DNA of 64,000 bases, taken from assembly GCA_018292915.2 (NCBI GenBank), contig JACVVK020000089.1:1116001-1180000 (forward strand), in the 5' to 3' direction. The stretch is from Batillaria attramentaria (Eukaryota > Mollusca > Gastropoda > Batillariidae). The notes beneath the pieces are model-generated. The model made no database searches. It saw only the letters and a program-made list of their open reading frames with translations, and was not told the origin of the DNA. Made by a program: the position numbers and the translations under genes. Positions 59,481 through 64,000 of the stretch are shown in pieces (positions within the stretch are counted from its first letter, which is position 1; every line of letters starts with the position of its first letter).

Positions 59481-59908
59481 GCCCCCCTGTAGTATAGTGG
59501 TTAGCACTTCGGACCAGGGACCGGGAGATCCGGGTTTGAATCCCAGCCGAGGCAACCGATGTCGGCTCCTACCCAGAGCGGGCGTGCACAGGTGCGACTT
59601 AGAGGCTGCTTCCCATGTTATGACACATCTCATGATGTGGATGATTGCACGGTAGGCGCCGCAGGTGCCGCTGCTCCCGGGCCTGGTTGATATGTATGAC
59701 AGGAAGCCGCGGAATTCGGCCCTGTCACGCAGTCTCAAACCACGTGGACCTACATAATGCTCATCATCCTACCATCACACTCATCCTCCTCATCATGCAT
59801 AACGAAAATCGTCCAAGCTTTCGAGCCCTCGATTGGATTCCACCCATGACCTTGGAGGAATCACCACTGAACTGAAGCTGGCAAAGAGTTCGGGCAGAAA
59901 AAAAAAGT
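59481..59908 (+). mobile_element. SINE B copy 4 (older, internally shortened)
   Basis: tRNA-like head (tagtatagtggttagcac; gggtttgaatccc), body shortened around the agcggg...gcgact region, A tail at 59,898-59,907. Imperfect duplication gtttacagct / gttatcagct (about 59,464; 59,907). Confidence 0.83.
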
Positions 59909-60292
59909 TATCAGCTAAGCTGAAAGTCCAGTGTAGACAAGGAGACGATACACCCTGAACTATGATAGGTCCTGAAAATAGACACTTTAGCGATGTGTCT
60001 CGCTCACTGACCAAAAGCCAACTAATGTCACGGCAAACTCGTGCTCTGATTTTATAAGGGTCCCCGAAGCGCTGAAAACTCTGCAACTGTGACAGAGTTG
60101 CCTGGATTATGCACAGTCGAAGGAGTCGCAGTTTAAAAAACAAAACAAAAAACAAAACACGCTATGTTTGCGGCTTTTTGCTGAGATTGCAGACCTTTAA
60201 GATAACTGAAACACATAGTGTGCCGTCTTATTTTACAGTCGCCATGTTCGTCACCGAGAGACAGGTCAGAAACTCTGTACTCAAGAGTTGCA

Positions 60293-60358
<66 letters not shown>

Positions 60359-60989
60359 TGGACGAGAACATGGGAGAGAAGGTATCATATCACTTTTCGT
60401 AAAGAACGTTGACAATGTGAAGATCTAGAATTAATCCAGACACTCGATAAGCTTCAGCTAAAATTAAAATAAACTTGTCTCGATTCAAGTTGTCATGATA
60501 CGCCTTAACTGAGACACCATCTTCCTCAATAACTTATTGCAAAGTCATGCTGACTCCCACATAGTGTGCCTTCTAAGTTTACAGTCGCCAAGTGCAGGTC
60601 CTGATGGACGGTGTCAGAAAATCTGTATTTGGAGATGGGTTTCAGAAACGACAGAATTAACACAGACGACACTGAGAACACAATGGAAAAAGGCGTTATA
60701 TTATTCACCGTGAAGAATGGTGACAACTGAAGATTTATTTTAAAAAAACAAAAACAAATAAAACTCGATACTGTTTAAACTAACCGATAGACATTGTGTG
60801 CAGTTTCATTTTACAGTCACCAGGTCCAGGTCTTCGGGACTGGGTCGGAAAACAAAGAGCCAATATTAACTTGATACGCCCGACATTGAGCACGCGTGAA
60901 AAAGGCATTAAATCAGCTGTCGTAGTGAAATCTAAGTTGACAATATCAAAATTTATGAAAGACTCGAGACACTTGATATTGTCGAATAC
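59909..60989. other. Threefold loose repeat and (CA)n
   Basis: (CA)n at 60,297-60,355. The block cacatagtgtgcc.tcttattttacagtcgcca(t/a)g recurs at 60,210, 60,556 and 60,793 with following gaaaa/atctgta, suggesting about 280-bp tandem units. No gene signal. Confidence 0.5.
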
Positions 60990-61387
<398 letters not shown>

Positions 61388-61446
61388 CACGTACACCACT
61401 CATAACTGTACGTGCAAAGCAATTCACTGAGTATCCCCAACCCAGT

Positions 61447-61605
61447 AGGGAACCGGCATGGCCAAACTGGCCGAATGTTTGACCGTCAATGCTTGGGTCA
61501 CGAGTTCGATTCCGTGCTGGGAGCCCTCATTTGTGCAGCCTTTTGCCTCGTGACTCCCTCTAGAATATCCCCTTTCCATGCTGAAAAAGAACGTTGAACT
61601 CCCCC
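61447..61605 (+). mobile_element. SINE A copy (old)
   Basis: ccggcatggccaaactggccgaatg head with duplicated ggcc, cgagttcgattcc B box, diverged body to gaaaaagaacgttgaactcccc. Confidence 0.7.
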
Positions 61606-61734
61606 ACCCCACCCCGACCCCTTCTCCATCCCAAACGAACCAACTCACCCTGACGCATTTGGTGACCAGAGAGTGATGGAGTGCGTCAGTGGATTTTCAC
61701 CAGTATTTCTTGAACACTAAACAACCCTGAATAA

Positions 61735-61890
61735 GCGAGCTGGTATCCAGATCGTTGGGCTTTCAGTGCTCGGGTCGTGAGTTCGAATCCCGGCTGGAGC
61801 CAAATATTTGCGCTGACCTTTTCCTCGTCGTACCGCCTTTCATGTCATCCGCAGTCGGTGGGAAAGGACGTTGAACCTCCAGCCTCCCAA
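61735..61890 (+). mobile_element. SINE A copy
   Basis: Head gagctggtatccagatcgttgg, B box gagttcgaatccc, body through ggtgggaaaggacgttgaacc. Confidence 0.75.
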
Positions 61891-63542
<1,652 letters not shown>

Positions 63543-63665
63543 AGCCATGTTATACGAGTGACATCAAAGATGGAGCAACAGAGGAGAAGCTGACACAGAT
63601 TTTGGCCTTCAGGCTGCCATGGAATCGAGATATGTATACATTAGAAAATACGTCCATCAATGTAC
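63543..63665 (-). mobile_element. Highly degenerate SINE A
   Basis: acatcaaagatggagcaacag, gctgacacagattttggcc, then a decayed B box (ggaatcgag). Confidence 0.4.
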
Positions 63666-64000
63666 GACCATGAAAAAAAAAAATTATAGGGCGCCTATCC
63701 CCGGGGAGCGAGCTCTAGGCGCCTTACATTCTAAAACCGAAGTTTAAAAAAAAAAAAAAAAAAAAAGGTCGCCAGTAAATATCATTTTTTAGGAAAACAA
63801 AAACATGATAAACGCATGTTAAATAGTGATAAATAATTTGACCACGTTATTATGCCGTTTCTTACACCGTTAAACAATGAAAAAGATAATAAAGAAAAAT
63901 AATGTTTACCTATTTATTAATGCCATTTCTGACACTTTGTCAGGAGGAAATTCAAACAAAAATAACAAATAATAATGAATAAAATTGTTTTTTTGCTCGT
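63666..64000. other. AT-rich right edge
   Basis: ttatagggcgcctat...ctctaggcgccttacatt resembles the LINE/SINE 3' sequences at 22,850 and 31,340. An A run follows at 63,746-63,766. Nothing else recognised. Confidence 0.35.

Overview
This window looks like nuclear DNA from a repeat-rich invertebrate; a marine mollusc, possibly a gastropod, is my guess. The reasons are very long (CA/GT)n, (GA/CT)n and (GTT/TAA)n tracts, several tRNA-headed SINE families with target-site duplications, decayed LINE ends, many non-autonomous DNA elements, and exon/intron structure instead of compact ORFs. The taxon is an inference; nothing here is diagnostic.

One protein-coding gene can be supported, on the minus strand. 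Exon 1 (about 21,300 to 21,143, coding from an ATG at 21,167), a 33-bp exon 2 (20,976-20,944) and a large exon 3 (487 to beyond base 1) are bounded by good splice sites and agree in phase. Joined, they give a 20-residue signal peptide ending in an A-N-A cleavage motif, then directly the first half of a CUB-like domain (Cys-x25-Cys, two N-glycosylation sequons), then an acidic/Gly-rich and a Thr/Ser-rich low-complexity stretch. The gene runs off the left edge. Intron 1 is 166 bp and intron 2 about 20.5 kb. The 5' end lies in a CpG-rich block (21.2-22.4 kb) with two weaker exon candidates, so the promoter may be shared or alternative.

Layout: 1-487, exon 3. 488-20,943, intron 2, with two long hairpins (1.0 and 5.4 kb), a duplicated segment (1.46/2.12 kb), two tRNA-SINE-B copies (3.4 and 17.2 kb), a divergent SINE A, microsatellites and a six-unit tandem repeat with a GGAAATTCC core near exon 2. 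20,944-22,360, 5' exons and CpG-rich promoter region. 22.4-64 kb, no convincing exon: a graveyard of nested mobile elements and microsatellites.

Repeat families defined by comparing copies within the window: SINE A (about 170 bp, tRNA-like head, 15+ copies, 9-14 bp target duplications); SINE B (about 430-530 bp, 4 copies, target duplications up to 17 bp); two further tRNA-headed SINE types (C, D); a roughly 290-bp inverted-repeat element H (6 copies) that seems to insert without target duplication; PIF/Harbinger-like MITEs I and J with TTA/TAA duplications; an 800-bp foldback K with a 17-bp target duplication, itself hit by a SINE; a 680-bp inverted-repeat element full of CTGCAGAAA motifs; and LINE C-terminal fragments. 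The best nested stack is at 35.7-36.7 kb: MITE J in the stop codon of a LINE remnant that sits inside an H element.
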